Below, in pieces: positions 1 to 12,700 of a DNA stretch of 27,307 nt. Under the pieces are notes generated by a model. That model was not told the origin of the DNA. It did no database searches and saw only the letters and a list, made by a program, of their open reading frames with translations. A program made the position numbers and the translations under genes. The stretch covers positions 1-27,307 of the forward strand of contig JAHLKH010000269.1 in NCBI GenBank assembly GCA_025526915.1, read 5' to 3'. This DNA comes from Entophlyctis helioformis. Taxonomy: Eukaryota > Chytridiomycota > Chytridiomycetes > Chytridiales > Chytriomycetaceae. Position 1 is the first letter of the stretch; each line of letters begins with the position of its first letter.

Positions 1-500
1 TAATGCTTGACGTGATCGCTGACCCATTTGCTCATCCCAACTCGCTTCCTCAGCAGCCATTAGCAACTGATGCCAGGCTCTGTTCAACGATGAATGCAAC
101 GCATCGAGTCTTACCCTCCAGACCAACGGCAGGACGAGCATGCAAATAAATGCTGCTGGCCGCCTGTGGTTATCATTGAGCCGAAAGGCGAGCCTTGCAG
201 CGAGTTTGCTGGCGGTCGTGTTGTGCTGTTCTTGTTCAAGGCTCTTATGCAGAGTACAGCTGCAAGGCGTCATCTGCTGTTGATGGCGAGATCAGACTGG
301 ATGCCTTGCCAGCGATACTCGCTACTCATCTGCCTAGCGTCTACTTGCTGCTGACACACGCCATCAAGCTTTGCACACTCCAGCCACAACGCTGCTTTGA
401 AGAAGTGGCAAGACTCGCTATAATCGATGCATTTGGAGGTTTGTCACACCCTGCAAGTCAAAGCGGGCAATACGAGATGAAGCATCCGTCCGTCACATGA
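1..500 (+). CDS. Possible 3' exon(s) of an unrecognised gene (uncertain)
   Basis: I do not recognise a family here. A reading frame open from about 180 runs to a TGA at 498-500. From about 250 its composition looks protein-like (for example the stretch LPAILATHLPSVYLLLTHAI), unlike the shadow frames nearby. A second open stretch in frame from position 3 to about 150 could be an earlier exon. Acceptor-like AG sites lie near 239 and 251, but I cannot fix a splice. If real, this gene is convergent with the PARN gene and their stop codons nearly coincide (498-500 on +, 493-495 on -). It could equally be the PARN 3' untranslated region with a chance open frame. Confidence 0.2.
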
Positions 501-3054
501 TCTGGCACCCGTTGCCGCCCTCGGAGCTTCTCTGTCGCTTCCGAGTGCGACGCACAGTCACCAGCTCTTCATCAGCATCGGCTCCTTCATCAGCAGCACC
601 GCGAGCAGAATCGAGTGCGTGGCGTCGCCTCTTGCGCTGCACAACAGGAATGAATCCATCATCGTCTCCCTCTTCGGCCTTGATCTCGACCGTTACAGAC
701 TCGGTAACGGTCGCAGTTGCCGTTGCCGTTGCGGCGGCGGAGGCTCCAGACCACGGCTCCAGGGAGAACTCAGAGTTCTTCTTCTGGCTGAGCGCAGTCG
801 CAAACGAAACCATCTTGCGGTCGCGAATGATGAGCAGGCAAGTCGTGTCGTCGACCCACTTGACGACCACTGCGCCAACGTCCTTGAACCGGGTCATGAT
901 GTCAGAGGTCTTCCACTTTGCAGGGAAGTTGGACAGCTTGAACACGTTTGAGCGATCAGGGATATCTACAACATTGCAGAGCGTGCTTATCAGCAACCAA
1001 ACTTGAATGGCAATCACGGATGGGAGTGCAAGGCTCACCGTCTTCACCGCCAATGTCAAAGAAGCTAATGTCCGAGCGCATCACAAACATCTTGTTGTTG
1101 CAGTGCTCGACAAAATCAGCCTGCCAGTTGAGCGACTCGCCCTCCTTTAAGGCAGAGACGTGGCCCATGAGGCGGAGGAAAGAGAATCCGGTAATGTAGG
1201 CATCGTAGCCAGCCTCATGCAACTGCTTCGAGCCAGTCTTGTACTGATCAAAGTTCTCAGCGAGGTCTGACAAGGGTTATCGGTATGTGAGTTGCGGTGC
1301 CGGTAGACAAAACTGCAAGGTCAGGAAAAGACGTACCGACGGCCGGCATGAGGAATGGCGCGTCACAGACACGTGCGTACAAGTCGCCAAGAGTCGTGTT
1401 TGTGACAAGTGCCTTCAAACATCGATCCAAAGCAGTCAGCCCTTGTGGCAGGCAATGGAAACAAGTGCAGCCGCCACTCACCTGAACATCGCCGTTGGTC
1501 GATGAAACAAACTTGGTGTCGTAGATGCTGTTTACAATGGCCAGTCAGTCTGCCAATGCTGTGAAGCAATCGCATGCATCGTCAACGGCAGTACCTTGGA
1601 AACAGACCATGCATAACAGACTTGTACTCTTCAAAGGTGTCTGGAAGCGGCTGGATAAAGCGGTGGCAGAAGTGGCAAAGATCTGCGAACCAAACATGCC
1701 AAGCGTGTAAGTGTCTTGCGTCACAGGTCGGCGCTGGGACGTATCCATTTACCGAGTAGCATATTGTGGCCAACAATGGGCTTTTTGGCAGCAGACAGGA
1801 TATCAATGACTTTGCGGAAGCCAATCAAGGTGTCCAGCTCAGCCTGCGCTGCTGTGTCAGTTTGCGATACAGGCAGATTGACCACAGGAACGGCAACTTA
1901 CGCCAAGGGCGACAACGCGGTCATCGTTGGCAGACTTTTCCTCTGTCAAGCGCTTGCGGATGTCGACTCCAAGCTTGGTGCTCTCCGTGCTCAGGTTGCC
2001 GTTAAACCTAGGATCATACGGCCGCGTCAATCAATGAGAGGAGTCGCGATGGGCATCACAAGGTGCTGCCAATGAGCGCCAACTCACTGCTTCTTGACTT
2101 CCTGGTGAATGAGACGCTTATGGTATGACGAGGGTGTTGGCACATTGTGCACCTGCTCGGTTGAGTTTTGGAGCCAGTCGCGAATCTTGGCGCTGGGATG
2201 CCATCCAAGGGGGAAAGCAGTGAGAATGCGACGTGGCAGACGCATTCCAAAAGGCAAAGCAGAGGGGGGGCATGCATATGAGATAACATACATGGCACCT
2301 TCGACATAGGCACGGTTGCGCTCTTCGATGGGAATGTCGCTGTCCGTCTTCATGGCATTGATCTTTGCACGCACTTCGGCCTCTTCTGCCGTGCTGACAT
2401 ACGAGATGCCTGCATAAAGGGAGTTCAAGCAGGGCCATCCAGCCATCTCGTCAGCCGGGCATCCAGTGTAAGCAGCCATGCATCCATCCGATCATGCGCA
2501 CCATCGCGGATCCACTTGTTAAAGTCGAAGCTGTTGCCGTACAGGAAGTCGAGCGATGAGGCCTGCGAGCCAAAGGTGCGATCGAGGTTGAATGCTCTGC
2601 TGCCCGGACGGGGGAAGATGAAGAAGTTGAAGGGCTTGGCCAAGTAGGTGTTGGTCTCTGCGTTCCAGGCAAAGGCACACAGGCCGATCTGAATGGGCAG
2701 GAACTGCGCAGCCGAGGAACGCTGCTTGACATAGCGTTCCTGCGGTGTGTCGAGCAGGTCGATGCGCTGCGAAGGGTCGATGCCCAGACCTGCACAAGAG
2801 GGCAGGCCGTGGTCAGCCAAGTCCAGAGGTGTGCCACGCCATACCATACCAGGCTAGGCATGCTATGCATGCGGGCAGGTGGGCTGACAGAAAGACAAGC
2901 AGACAGACAGGCAGACAGGCAGGCAGACTGAAGCAACCAGCAGCCGATGCGACGCACCAGTGAACTCGGTGTCGATGGACAAAAAGTCGGCGCCTTGGAT
3001 GGCCTCTGCGACGGCAGGCAGAGTCTCTTCAAAGTTGTGCCTGGTGACCTCCAT
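493..3054 (-). CDS. PARN: PARN-type poly(A)-specific ribonuclease, 11 exons
   Basis: A DEDDh-family 3'-5' exoribonuclease that shortens mRNA and small-RNA poly(A) tails, acting in cytoplasm and nucleus. Exons on the minus strand, in transcript order: 3054-2958, 2789-2502, 2409-2292, 2192-2088, 2007-1902, 1843-1753, 1682-1595, 1527-1482, 1412-1337, 1266-1039, 965-493. All introns are GT-AG (58-168 bp). The exons sum to 1716 nt, i.e. 571 residues plus stop, against about 640 in human. The nuclease core is intact: D28 and E30 in SIDTEF, the third Asp in VGHNMLLD, and HEAGYDAYITG giving the catalytic His and fourth Asp. An R3H-like segment (AKIRDWLQNS) follows the first core half. The C-terminal RRM-like domain is clear (FPAKWKTSDIM, VVKWVDDTT). 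The tail is basic with acidic patches (KRKRRRHA, RRTRKRQR), possibly a nuclear signal. The start was chosen because residues 28/30 then match the family position exactly. The acceptor of exon 9 (GAAG) is the weakest junction. Confidence 0.93.
2883..2936. repeat. Tetranucleotide-like (GACA/GGCA) microsatellite in PARN intron 1
   Basis: An imperfect run of ACAG/GCAG units lies inside the first PARN intron (2790-2957). It is not coding in the spliced model and shows the replication-slippage type of variation common in the noncoding parts of this window. Confidence 0.7.
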
Positions 3055-3714
3055 GGCGGCTTTGGTTGCGCTGGGCAAGTTGTTCGTCGGCAGCGAGCAG
3101 GTTGCGACGGAGTTGACCAAACGGCCGAAAACCACAGCGACGCGGCTCGTGTCATCCACATCGCCTTGCAGCAGTTGGCTCGTGACTGAACGGCACCAAC
3201 TGAACAGAACAGCAGGACTGTAAGCACACACCCAGCCCCTCTCTGTTGCCACCACACACACACTCTCTCTCTCTGCGCCCTTTTCTGCCAACGTCTGTCC
3301 CCGCGTGCCACGCAGCAACACACCCCATCGCGTCGTCGCTGTTGTTGTCGCTGTTGGCGCCGTGTCGCGTCTGGCGTCGCTCTGGACGCTGTGCTTGGTC
3401 TATGCCGACGCCTTCTCCCGCCTGCTCTCCTGTCGTCCCAGCCGTCCAAGACACGCCCCTTCCTCCCCTTTCTGCTTTTGACTCTGTCTCAGTGTCCTTG
3501 TCTGCCGGCCCACTGGCCGACGGGCTGGCACCGCTTGCTGACCGGCCGTCCCCATCCCACCACCCGCCTTCTCCTTATCGTTACGCGCAGGCTTTCGCTC
3601 GTATTCCAAACGCGTCCGGCCAGCATCATCGTCTGACACGTCTGACGCACTCGACCGGCACGCGCTCGACACGCATCCACAACCAGCAACACAAACACAA
3701 CCGCAACACTCGCC
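3055..3714. promoter_or_regulatory. Divergent upstream region shared by PARN and dynein heavy chain
   Basis: These 660 bases separate two divergent start codons (PARN at 3054 on -, dynein at 3715 on +) and must contain both 5' untranslated regions and promoters. They are pyrimidine-rich on the + strand, with a CA/CT microsatellite at about 3250-3275. The sequence before the dynein start (CACTCGCCATGCCC) is a reasonable eukaryotic initiation context. I see no clear TATA box and no convincing additional gene; the open frames here are low-complexity. Confidence 0.6.
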
Positions 3715-6700
3715 ATGCCCGAGGACAAAAAGGAAGACGACTCCAAGGGCAAGAAGGGCAAGGATGGTGAGGGCGACGATGCCCCCGTTGCCATCCCCAT
3801 CGACGCCCGTGTCATGTGGTTCGAAGAAAAGGTCTGCAGTGCTCTCAAGATCAAGAACGACAAGTGGAAGAAGCTCACCAGTCTCAACGAGAACGTGTAT
3901 GTTATCTGCTCGATCAGTCAGACAACATCAACCATTTGCTACAGACCTTCATTTGCTGTCATGCCATGCCATAGTCGCTAACCATCTGCTTGCTACTACC
4001 GCCACTTTTCACCCCCTTCACCCCCTTCCACTACTTCCAACCACCTTCCACCACCTTCCATCTCGACTGTCTTTCCAGCGAGATTATCTACAAGTTCCTC
4101 GACAAGGAGTACACCACCATTCTGTTCTACCTCAACCAAAAGGAGGAGCTGTTTCCTGCCATTGATTTCCCGTCGCAGCTCAAGCGGAAGTCCATATACT
4201 TCCTGAAGAAGCGTCCTGGCGCGCAAATCACCGAAAAGCTCGACCAAGAGCTCATTCTGGGCGATCTGTCCGCCAATCCACTCGAATTCCTGTCCACAGT
4301 CCTCGAGGAGGTCTATCTGCCGCTGCTTACCAATCCAAAGAACCTCGAGTCCTGGCCCGAGGTTGTTGCCAGCGACGTGTTGCGCCACTTTCACCAGCTC
4401 AATGGTGCCGTTTGTGTCATTTCTGGCAAGGCAAAGGTATGTTGGAGTTGCCCATGTGCATCACGCATCATGACGATCGAACGCCATCCTTGATTCTGAC
4501 ACTGTGTTCTATTGCATCATGTGCTTGCATTCAATGTATTCGCACTTTCTGCAGGGTAAAACCATGCTGCCTCTGCCTCACGGCGCCAAGCTTGCATCTG
4601 AAAGCGACAAGACAATCCTTCACACCCTAGAGTCTGCCGTCATTGACTGGACGCACCAGATCAAAGAGGTCATCAAGAGCAACTCGTCCGCGCCGCTCGA
4701 AGAGGGACTCAACCCTGGCCCGACCATGGAGATTGACTTTTGGGCTGCCAAGGCTGCCAATCTCAAGTCGATCCACCAGCAGCTCACAGACGAGAAGATC
4801 CAGAAGATCTCAAAGGTTCTTCAGCTGAGCAAGAGCACGTACTACCCTGCTTTCCAGATGATCTTTGACGAGGTCGTCTTTGCCCTCGAAGAAGCAAGCG
4901 ACATCAACACATACCTCAAGGCTCTGCGTCCTGTGGTCGAGCGCCTCACGGGTGCTGGCGAGCTGTCCGAGCTGTCGCAGATCTTCCCAGGACTGATGCA
5001 CACGCTGCTCATGATCTGGAAGTCGTCCAAACACTACAACACTCCGAACCGCCTGACGGTCGTGCTGCAAGAGTTTTGCAACGACATCATCGAGCAGGCA
5101 CGCAACTTTATCCAGCCCGCCGAGCTGTTCAACTCGGAGCCCGAAGAAGCCGCCGAGCGTCTTCGCCTGGTGCTGCGCATCTGCGAGTCATTCAAGGCAA
5201 CCTACTTTGAATGCAAGGCTGGCACCATGGAGTCCAACCGTCCCTGGAACTTTGACTCAAAGCTCGTCTTTGGCCGTCTTGACAGTTTCCTCGTTCGCGT
5301 CCAGCAGATCCTCGAGCTGTTTGAGACCATTATTGAGTTTAACCGTCTCGAGAAGATTGAGATTGGTGGCACAAAGGTAAGCACCGACTGTACTCGTGGC
5401 TCTTCTGCTTGTTGCCCATTTGCCGTTTTACTAATCTGATACTGCGCAACTGCCCTGGCACCATCTGATCGTCGTCCAACGCGTATCAGGGCAAGATTCT
5501 GAGTTCCCAGGTCGTGCAGATCTTCACCGAGTTTACTGGCGTTTTGAGCGGCTTCAGCAAGCTCAAGTACGATGTGCTCAACATTGCACTGCCAGACTTT
5601 GACGTGGACCGCAACGCTTTCCTCGAGAAGATCACCGACCTTGATCGTCGCATTGGGTGAGTATTCCCGCTGCTGCTACTACTATACTCTGATCTTGCCA
5701 GCTTGCGATGCTTCCTGTGCGTATCGCTGCTGACGCCAACTGCATTACTTGCTCTCTTCTCGCATGCCAGCACGATCCTGTGTCAGGCATTTGACGACTG
5801 CTCTGGTCTCTACTCTTGCTTCCGCCTGCTCGAGTCCTTCTCCGGCCTTCTCAACCGCAGCCATATCCAAAAGGACTTTGAGCTAAAGTACTTTGAGCTG
5901 CTCAAGATGTACTCGCAAGATCTCGAGGACGTGTCGGTGATCTTCCTGCGGTACCGCGACAACCCGCCGATCCACTACAACATGGCGCCTGTCACTGGTG
6001 CGGTTGCGTGGATCCATGAGCTAAAGGACAGAATCTCCAAGGCGATGGACAAGCTCAAAAGCGTATGTGCTGGCATCATGCCCTATTCCAACACTGTGCA
6101 ATGCGTGGGCGACAAGACACTCACAGTCTTGGCATCTGATCCACTTCCACTTTGCAACACTGCAGCTCAACCACGCAGTCATGAACACCGACGAGGCGAA
6201 CGGCGTCAAGAGCAAGTACAATGAGCTCATGGAGGCGCTAGAGACGTATGAGCAAGGCGTGTTCAACCGATGGAAAGACACGATCATTGACGAGTCCGAT
6301 GCCAACCTCAACAAGCCCATCCTCATCCGCGAAAAGAATCTGCTCAAGGTCAACTTTGATCCAAAGGTCGTCGCCCTCTTGCGCGAAGTCAAATATTTCG
6401 GCGCGCTCTCTGTACAGCCCCCGCCCGCCGCTGTAGATATCTACTCCAAGGCCGAAACGTTCCGCAAGTACATATTCTCGCTCGAAAACATCGCAAACAT
6501 GTACAATGGCATTCGGACCGGCGTTCTCGATGTTGAAAAGCCGCTCATCGAGGAAAAGATCAGGCAAATCGATGGCCAGATCGAAGTTGCAGTCTCGTCG
6601 CTCAACTGGAAATCTGATACAATCGACACATACATCACCGACATCTCGGGCACGGTCGGCAATCTTTCTTCGGTTCTCCAGAACATGAAAAACAACCTCG

Positions 6701-9700
6701 ACCAGATCACCAAGATCCTCAAAGTGTGGTCGGCCACGCCGCTTCTCGAACGCAAGGACGGCAAGAAACTGCTCAATCTCGAGGAAAAAGACGCCAAGCT
6801 TGCTATCGCCAATGACAGCATCCGCAAGGACGGCAAGACGATCATTGATCTGGTTGAGCAGACGCGCCAGCTGGTCGAGGCATCATCCGAGAGCGACCAA
6901 TGGGCAAGATACCGCCAGTATGCCGACACGATCGTGCAAAAGGGCTTTTGGACAACCATCAAGTCGAGCATGGAGTACATTCTGCAAAACATGGAGAAGG
7001 ACCGCGCTGCAGAGGTTGGCCCTCTCCTCGAGGCCAAACTGGAGCTGGAAAACGAAATGCTTGTCTACACGCCCAGCATGGAAGAAGGTAACTGCGTACC
7101 ATGTGCTCGCAGTTTAGCATCGCATTAGCACAGGACTAACCATGACCGTCTCACACGTGTTGTTGCGTGACATCCACCATCCCTCCATCAGACTCTGCCG
7201 AAGGCCTCATGTCAGTCATGGAGTCGCTGCTCGAAGACATCTACGACGTCTCGTCTCTCATGCCCCGCGTTGCCCCGATCGCCGCTGAGAAGGCGCCGCC
7301 CCCACCAATCCGTGTCGAGGCCGAAAGTGGCAATGGTGTGTCATCTGCTGACGAGTCTCCTGACGGTCCAGAGCCATCCAGCACGGAAAAGGAAAAGGAT
7401 CTTGCTCTCAAGGCGATGGAGAACGAGACGTATCTCGGCGAGATGCGCCAAGACGAGACTCTCGACAATCTTCGCGTCGCGATTATTGAGCGTGTCCGCG
7501 CGATCATGGAGAGCTGCTCTGCCTACAAGGACGGCTACGAGCAGTACACGTACCTGTGGACGGAGAATCGCCAAGAGTACATGAAGCAGTTCCTGCAGCC
7601 GGCCGACAAGGGCGAGGAGGGCGACAACGCAGCCTCGTCGGGAGAGGAGGAGCAGCAACCTGTCCAGCTTGAAAAGTTCGAGGCGGAGATCCGCAAGTTC
7701 GAGGGCATCCACAAGACCGTGATGGCGATTGAGCCGGAAGTCATCTTCATGGGCTGGTTCCGCGTGGATGCACGTCCGCTCAAGCAGTCTCTCAACGTCG
7801 TCGTCAAGAAGTGGAGCTACACGCTGACCAAGCACCTCTCTGACGACACGGTCGCGACCCTCAACGAGCTCAACAGCTTCATCAAGCTCAACAAAAAGGG
7901 TCTCCAGGGCAAGATCGAAGAGGGCGACTACAATGGTCTTGTGGCAGCCATGGGTCTCTTGCACGCGATCAAGCACCGGACAGGGAGCATCGACAAGATG
8001 TTTGAGCCTCTTCGCAAGACCGTCAATCTGCTGCGCCAGTTTGGTGTTGAGCTGCCCGAAGAGATCCACAAGCTGCTAAACGACCTGCCCGAGGAGTGGT
8101 CCGAGGTCAAGAAGCTGTCCGTGTCCATCAAGGACCACGTCGCCCCGCTGCAAGCCAAGGAGGTCGACGTGCTGCAGCAAAAGTGTAACCGCTTCGAGAT
8201 GAAGAACCACAACTTCCGCGAAGAGTTCCGCAAGAAGGCGCCGTTCAAGTTTGACGTCGGCCCTGACCACGCATACGAGCTTGTTGATGTGGCGCACTTT
8301 GACGTGTTCGCCATGGAGACGGAGGCCACGGCGCTCAAGAAGTCGTGCGAGCTGTTTGAGCTCAACGTGCCCACGTACCGCCAGCTTGCCGACTGCCGTC
8401 GCGACGTGGGCATGCTCAAGAGCATCTGGGATCTTGTTTCGCTTGTCACGTACATGTTTGGCCAGTGGAAGACAACGCTGTGGACCGAGATCGACACCGA
8501 CTCGATGGAAAACCGTTGTCGCGATCTGTCCAAGGAGCTGCGTCGCATGGACAAGGAGATCAAGGGCTGGGACGCCTACGCCGGCCTCGACCAGATGGTC
8601 AAGGACATGATTACGAGCTTACGCGCTGTTGGCGAGCTGCGAAGTAACGCTATCCGCGACCGCCACTGGAAGCAGCTCATGAAGACCACGGGCGTGACCT
8701 TTGTGCTCACCAAGGACATGAAGTTCCAAGACCTGCTCAGCCTTCAGCTCCACAAGTACGAAGACGACGTCAAGGTCATTGTCGATCGTGCCACCAAGGA
8801 ACTGGCCATGGAAAAGGTGCTCAACGATCTCGACAAGACGTGGGCGGTGCTCGAGTTCACATACGAGATGCACGAAGCGACCAAGACGCCGCTCCTGCGC
8901 AGCTCCGAAGAGCTCATTGAGACGCTCGAAGACAACCAGGTCATGCTGCAGAACATGATGACGTCCAAGTACGTGGCTCACTTCGAGGAGCAGATCACCA
9001 AGTGGCAGATTGCCCTCTCGACCGTGGACTCTGTCACGACACTCTGGCTCGAAGTGCAGCAGACATGGTCCACCTTGAGAACATCTTCATGGGCTCCGAG
9101 GACATTCGCGCACAGCTGCCCGAAGACTCGCGTCGTTTCGACAGCATCGATGCCAGCTACAAGGTGCTCATGCAAGAGGCGCAAAACACACCCAACTGTG
9201 TCAAGGCGTGTACCAAGGAAGGTCTTTACGAAAAGCTCGAGCACCTCCAGGGCCAGCTTGCTCTTTGCGAGAAGTCGCTCGCAGAGTATCTCGAGACCAA
9301 GCGTCTGGCATTCCCGCGTTTCTACTTTGTGTCTGCGTCAGACCTGCTTGACATTCTTGCCAAGGGAAACATGCCGCAGGAGGTCGCAAAGCATCTCTCC
9401 AAGCTGTTTGACTCTGTCTCGCGTCTCAAGTTCCTTGAAGGTCCCAACGGCGAGATGACCAAAACGGCTGTGGGCATGTACTCGCGCGAGGACGAATACG
9501 TCACCTTTGTCGAAAAGTGCGAGTGCACTGGCCCCGTCGAAGTGTGGCTCAACCGTCTTGTCGACAGCATGCGCATGACGCTCAAGCAGCTGCTCGGCGA
9601 GGCCGTCGCATCGTACGAAGAAAAGCCGCGTGAGCAGTGGATCTTTGACCACCCGGCCCAAATCACGCTGGCCGGCACGCAGATCTGGTGGACGACCGAA

Positions 9701-12700
9701 GTCAATGTGGCGTTCAGCCGGCTTGAAGAAGGCTACGAGAACTCGCTCAAAGACTACTACAAGAAGCAGGTCAACCAGCTCACTGCGCTCATCAGCTTGA
9801 TCCAGGGCGAGCTGACTGGCGGAAACCGTCAGATGATCATGACCGTCTGCACACTCGATGTGCACGCTCGTGATATCGTTGCCAAGCTCATCGCCGAAAA
9901 GGCCGAGAACGCGCAGTGTTTCGGATGGCAGTGCCAGCTGCGTCTCAGATGGGACGATGTCGATCAAAACGACTGTTTCATCAACATTTGTGATGCTCTC
10001 TTCCGCTACAACCACGAGTATCTTGGTGAGTCGATTTCATGCTGAATCTACTGGCACTCTGCCACTCTGACTGACAGCGCTGTCCTTGCTCCCCTTCTTC
10101 TTCCATCTGCCAGGCAACACGCCACGTCTTGTGATCACTGCTCTCACCGATCGCTGCTACATCACCCTTACGCAATCACTCCACCTGATCATGGGTGGCG
10201 CACCCGCTGGTCCCGCCGGTACTGGCAAGACGGAGACCGTCAAGGATCTGGGCAAGGCCTTGGCGATCATGGTTTATGTCTTCAAGTAAGATCCGATATT
10301 CCAGGCCAAGGGAAAGACTGCCAGTGACTTACCCTCCGTGCATGAATACAGTTGCTCAGAGCAGATGGACTACAAGTCGATCGGCAACATCTTCAAGGGC
10401 CTGGCACAGTCTGGCGCTTGGGGATGCTTCGACGAGTTCAACCGCATCGCCGTCGAGGTGCTTTCCGTCGTGGCAACACAGGTCAAGTCGATCCAGGACG
10501 CTCTGCGCGCCAAGAAGAAGCGCTTCATTTTCCAGGGCGAGGAAATTGGTCTGGTGCGCACAGTTGGCGAGTTTATCACCATGAATCCCGGTTACGCCGG
10601 TCGCACTGAGCTGCCCGAGAACATCAAGGCCCTGTTCCGCCCTTGCTCGATGGTCGTGCCCAACCTCGAGCTGATTTGCGAAATCATGCTCATGGCCGAA
10701 GGTTTCATCGAAGCCAGTTCCCTTGCGCGCAAGTTCAACACGCTGTACAAGCTCAACCGCGAGCTGCTGTCCAAGCAGGACCACTATGACTGGGGTCTGC
10801 GTGCCATCAAGTCTGTGCTCGTCGTCGCCGGCTCGCTCAAGCGTTCCGATCCCAACGTCCCTGAAGAGCACGTGCTCATGCGTGCTCTTCGTGACTTTAA
10901 CTTGCCAAAGATTGTCACGGACGATCTGCAGGTCTTCCACGGCCTCATTGGCGACCTGTTCCCCAAGGTCGAGGTGCTCCGTAAGCGCAACGAGAAGCTC
11001 GAAGACGAGATCCGCAAGGCAACCATCGAGCAGGGTCTGCAGGCCGAAGACATTTTCGTGCTCAAGGTTGTGCAGCTCGAGGAGCTCATGGCCGTGCGTC
11101 ACTGCGTGTTCATTATCGGCAACAGTGGCACAGGAAAATCGCAGATCTGGAAGATGCTGTCCAAGACCTATGTCAACATGGGCCGCAAGTGTACAACGTC
11201 CGATCTCAACCCGAAGGCGGTCAGCACGGACGATCTCTTTGGATGCATCAACCCGTCGACGCGTGAGTGGAAGGACGGCCTGTTCTCGTGCATTCTGCGT
11301 GAAATGGCAAACGCGCCGGGCACGGACCCCAAATGGATGATTCTCGACGGTGACATTGATCCCAACTGGATCGAGTCGCTCAACTGCTTCCCGGCAACCG
11401 ACCATGAAGTCTTGACTGCAGAGGGCTTCATGACGCTCGCCGAAGTACAGCGCCACTTTAAGCAGCACGACACACTCGAGATTGCCTGCTACGTGGACGG
11501 TCGTCTGGAGTACCACGCCATCACAAAGGACAAGTTGACGATCAAGACGGGCCGTCACACGCTTGTTGACTTCAAGGGCAGAGCGGCTGTGCACAAGGAT
11601 GCGCGTCTGGAAAGCCGCACTGTGTGCAACAACGTGGATCTCAGTCCAACCGCCAACCACCGCATGTACGCCATGGTTGCACCAACCAGGCAAAGTGCCA
11701 GCGGCCAGCGGAAGTGGCGCACCGATGCCAACAGCCCGCCTGCATACCGCATCCTCCGCGCAGACGAGGTCGTCGCAGCCGGAGAGCAGGACGAAAGCAC
11801 GGTGGCACAGCTGCGCACCAATGCCGAGCTCGGATTCATGCCGGCGCAGGACGATCTGCTGTCGCTGCCATTCATGGATGCGCTTGGTCTCAAGACGGCA
11901 GAGCAGGCGTACGCGTTCCTCGAGCTGTACGGCTACTGGCTCGGCAATGGCCATCTCGGCTCTACCCAACGTGGTGTATGCTTTGCTGTGGCCAAGCCTC
12001 GCGACTGTGCATACCTCGAAGGACTTCTCGCTGCTGTTGGACTGCCGAAGCTCAAAGATGCTCCACGGGCAGACCGGGATATGACCGAATGCGATGGCTA
12101 CTTCAAGTGCTCGGCACGTTCCAGCGGTCAGTGCTCGTTCACCATCACTGCGCGTTGCTGGTGGACCTACTTTGCTCGCCAGTACGGCCACAAGTACAAG
12201 GGCTATTGGTGCGAGGTCGCTGCACTGGAGGGAGCACTGATGCGTGGCAGCGGTGTTCCGCTCGGACGGTACAGACCAGCGGTGCCGGCAGAGAGTGTCG
12301 AGCAGCAACTGGCTGATCTGCTGCTTCGCGGCCCACCGCACCTTGCCAAGGACGCAGAGAACAAGCCGCCAGAGTCTTCTCAGCAGCGTCCTCCAGCCAA
12401 GCGTGTTGCATCTGAGCCTAGTGCAGATGCTCCGTGCAAAGCCAGACGCGTTGATGTGTTGGCGACGATTGCGCGTCTGCATGACACGTCCATGTCTGAG
12501 CCGTCGCCTCCGGCTGCAGAAGACGTCAAGTCTGTCGATTGGTTCTGGTACTGGGTGCATCGCCATCTGAGCGGCGATGCGCTCCGGGCCATTGTTCGCG
12601 GTCTCAAGTGCGCCGACGATCACACGCTGCAGGCTGCAATGCCAACGACAACCGCCGTCAAGAGAGCGACGACTGCATCGGCACGTCGTCTGCGAGATTC

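Noticed and set aside
10356..12623. 755-codon open frame on the minus strand
   Set aside because: It lies exactly antisense to dynein AAA1-AAA2 and the intein, in a GC-rich coding region where the opposite strand lacks stops by codon bias. No recognisable domain.
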